Source of the DNA: an uncultured Ruminococcus sp.
Lineage (GTDB): Bacteria > Bacillota > Clostridia > Oscillospirales > Ruminococcaceae
Length of the DNA stretch: 7,080 bases
Reading direction: 5' to 3'
Assembly: GCA_902783235.1 (NCBI GenBank)
Contig: CACZQG010000032.1
Span: forward strand, 1-7,080
Numbering within the stretch: the first letter of the stretch is position 1; each line of letters opens with the position of its first letter. Of the stretch, positions 5,616 through 7,080 are shown piece after piece. The notes beneath the pieces were generated by a model. That model saw only the letters and a list, made by a program, of their open reading frames with translations. It ran no database searches and had not been told where the DNA came from. The position numbers were made by a program, and so were the translations under genes.

Positions 5616-6200
5616 ATGAATATGATAAAGCTCAATGACAATGTTCTCAGAATATATTTAGACAGGAAGGATATGGAAAAATATGGTCTTTCCATGAGTA
5701 ATATCAGTGTTCGTACTGTCCGGTGCATACTGCTTGAATTCTATGATGATATTTCCGAAAGGCTGGGTGCCGATCTGGAGGAAGAAAAGCTTTATGTGGA
5801 GGTGATGTCCCAGCGGCACAGCTGTACTATCTGGGTCTCCTGCTCATCATGTGAAAGGGAAGGAAAAAGGCGCAGATATGTAAAAGACAAAGCTCCGGGC
5901 AGCTTTATTTGTGAATTTGAAAGCTTTGAGGAGCTGCGCGGCTTTTGCCGTAGCCTGTTTCTTATGTATCCCTGCAGGATAAAAAGCAGCTCCCTTTGCT
6001 GCGGAAGCAGGACTCTTCGGCTGTTTATGACCACATCAGCAGACGAGGAGAGCATACTTCGCAGTGCAGCTGCCAATAAAGGGCTTATAATCCCCACAGA
6101 TAAGCTCAACTGCAGTGTGACAAACGAATATTATCACAATATAATTGAAGAAAATGCGGTCGAGAAGATCCTGTCCTTCAACGACAGCCCGGTGCAGTGA
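5616..6200 (+). CDS. mecA: MecA-like adaptor protein for ClpCP proteolysis
   Basis: The 194-residue protein resembles the MecA/YpbH family (PF05389), whose members deliver substrates to the ClpC-ClpP protease. The N-terminal domain (about 3-80) starts MIKLNDNVLRIYLDRKDMEKYGLS, like the substrate-binding domain of MecA. The C-terminal domain (about 97-190) ends with NEYYHNIIEENAVEKILSF, matching the family's EYG..I..EHALETI end. The linker is short and basic (EREGKRRRYVKDK, about 80-92), unlike the longer acidic linker of Bacillus subtilis MecA. The protein has ten cysteines, including C70, C76 and C79, which is unusual for the family. The GGGAGGG site eight bases upstream supports the ATG at 5616; an ATG two codons later is also possible. 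It stands alone, divergent from the barrel protein and convergent with rpe. Confidence 0.75.
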   Translation: MNMIKLNDNVLRIYLDRKDMEKYGLSMSNISVRTVRCILLEFYDDISERLGADLEEEKLYVEVMSQRHSCTIWVSCSSCEREGKRRRYVKDKAPGSFICEFESFEELRGFCRSLFLMYPCRIKSSSLCCGSRTLRLFMTTSADEESILRSAAANKGLIIPTDKLNCSVTNEYYHNIIEENAVEKILSFNDSPVQ

Positions 6201-6220
6201 AGGCTGACAGAGGATATCTG

Positions 6221-6245
6221 CGGTGTCATTTTAATGTTGACACCG
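6221..6245. terminator. Hairpin between convergent mecA and rpe
   Basis: CGGTGTCA (6221-6228) and TGACACCG (6238-6245) form a perfect 8-bp stem with a nine-base loop. It lies 20 bases after the mecA stop and includes the last codons and stop of rpe. Neither side has a T run, so it may be a weak or factor-assisted bidirectional terminator or a 3'-end-protecting stem. Confidence 0.5.
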
Positions 6246-6870
6246 ATGCCTTCATATCCTCATTGGAGAAAAGATAGCTCCCTGCAACCATTATAGATGC
6301 TCCTGCATCCCGGCAAAGCTTTACAGTCTCGCTGTTGATGCCTCCATCTACCTGTATGGGGATATCAAGGGAATTGCAGGTTATATACTCATGTGCTTCC
6401 CGTATCTTCGGCAGCATATCTGCCATAAAAGCCTGTCCTCCAAAGCCGGGTTCAACTGTCATTATCAGCAGCATATCTATATCCTTCATATAGGGAACAG
6501 CTTCACTGAATGGGGTACCGGGCTTTAAGGCAAGTCCTGCTTTTGCTCCTGTTTCCTTTATTGCCTTTATGGCAGCGGAAGCATCGCTTTGGCTTTCTAT
6601 GTGAAAGGTTATGGTATCGGCACCGAATTTGCCGAAATCTGAAATATATTTTATTGGATCGGTTATCATAAGGTGAACATCCAGGTGCATATCAGTCACC
6701 TTGTTCACTGCCTTGAGAAGAGGCTGACCGAAGGATATGTTTCTGACAAATACCCCGTCCATAACATCAAAATGCAGCATATCCGCTCCGCTGTTTTCAA
6801 TGCGGTGAAGATCCTTTTCCATATGCATAAGATCGGCGCTGAGTATAGAAACAGATACTTTATTGTTCAT
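6226..6870 (-). CDS. rpe: Ribulose-phosphate 3-epimerase
   Basis: This enzyme interconverts D-ribulose 5-phosphate and D-xylulose 5-phosphate in the pentose phosphate pathway, in the cytoplasm. The 214-residue product has the complete (beta/alpha)8-barrel signature set: SILSAD at the first strand (8-13), HFDVMDGVFV (33-42) with metal ligand H33 and catalytic D35, H66 in LDVHLM, the phosphate-loop MTVEPGFGGQ (137-146), and the second catalytic aspartate D175 in VDGGI (174-178). Length is near the family's usual 215-225. The ATG at 6870 is chosen over one five codons upstream because CGGAGG lies six to seven bases before it and the protein then starts like other family members. No promoter is clear; the upstream 184 bases look like a repeat element, so the gene may be transcribed from within it or from a gene outside the window. 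Confidence 0.97.
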   Translation of the reverse strand: MNNKVSVSILSADLMHMEKDLHRIENSGADMLHFDVMDGVFVRNISFGQPLLKAVNKVTDMHLDVHLMITDPIKYISDFGKFGADTITFHIESQSDASAAIKAIKETGAKAGLALKPGTPFSEAVPYMKDIDMLLIMTVEPGFGGQAFMADMLPKIREAHEYITCNSLDIPIQVDGGINSETVKLCRDAGASIMVAGSYLFSNEDMKASVSTLK

Positions 6871-6896
6871 GCTTTTCCTCCGCAAAAATTATTGAT

Positions 6897-7080
6897 TTAA
6901 GGCAATACCGCTGATAATTGGATGCTTTTTTGCGGTACAGTCTATATAGGCAACACCGCACAAAGACCACTTGGAAGCTTTGCACGTCATCCACTTGCAG
7001 ATTTTCCGTTATCTTGCACAAAATCTCTTTGACATACGCCAGTATGCCTGCATCGATTTTGTACAATCTAACGAAAAATC
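6897..7080. mobile_element. End of a repeat or mobile element upstream of rpe (partial, runs off the window)
   Basis: The stretch begins TTAAGGCAATACCGC (6897-6911), which matches the arm of the hairpin at 5491-5512. After 37 bases the same end recurs as GGCAACACCGCACAAAGA (6949-6966), with an inverted TTTGCGGTA (6929-6937) between. The remainder (6967-7080) continues without a real gene. A 68-codon minus-strand reading frame (7066-6860) covers most of it and overlaps the start of rpe; its odd composition and lack of a ribosome binding site suggest chance translation of a repeat. A small dyad, CATAC/GTATG, is at 7033-7046. I associate this sequence type with dispersed repeats in Ruminococcus genomes, but from memory only. 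Confidence 0.5.

Noticed and set aside
6860..7066. 68-codon minus-strand gene upstream of rpe
   Set aside because: It overlaps the rpe start, has no ribosome binding site, its sequence is explained by the repeat end, and its composition is unlike the real genes here.

Overview
The window looks like chromosomal DNA of a low-to-moderate GC anaerobic Firmicute, most likely a Ruminococcus-type member of the Oscillospiraceae. This is inferred from a class If aspartate-type aminotransferase, a MecA-like adaptor, a FliB-like cysteine-rich protein, AGGAGG-type ribosome binding sites, and a repeat end (TTAAGGCAATACCGC) that I associate, from memory only, with Ruminococcus genomes. No database search was possible.

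Layout. Bases 1-366 hold no gene. They contain three tandem copies (two near-complete, one truncated) of a structured element with strong hairpins and A-rich linkers, interleaved with two hairpins that share the loop CATGGAATG. Then come five minus-strand genes: a small helical, ferritin-like hypothetical protein (374-808), a pyridoxal-phosphate aminotransferase (1016-2299), a FliB/YkgJ-like cysteine-cluster protein (2425-3507), a TetR-family regulator (3538-4122) and a membrane-anchored glycoside-hydrolase-like barrel protein (4333-5439). A divergent plus-strand gene encodes a MecA-like adaptor (5616-6200). It converges on a minus-strand ribulose-phosphate 3-epimerase gene (6226-6870). Upstream of the epimerase gene, 6897-7080 looks like the end of a repeat or mobile element that continues past the window.

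How the genes relate. tetR and the FliB-like gene are 30 bases apart and probably form one transcript from a good sigma-A promoter at 4266-4294. The aminotransferase has its own promoter just after the FliB-like gene and a strong terminator at 905-942. Those two promoters share an almost identical CGACnnTTTTTGCAATAG block (plus-strand reading). The ferritin-like gene has an 11-base inverted repeat that covers its ribosome binding site. The remaining genes look like ordinary, functionally unrelated housekeeping genes.

The best candidate for something undescribed is the tandem structured array at 1-366. The RBS-covering dyad at 818-856 and the shared hairpin/repeat-end family at 5476-5512 and 6897-6968 are also worth a look. 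No defence system, CRISPR array, toxin-antitoxin pair, tRNA or rRNA is visible.
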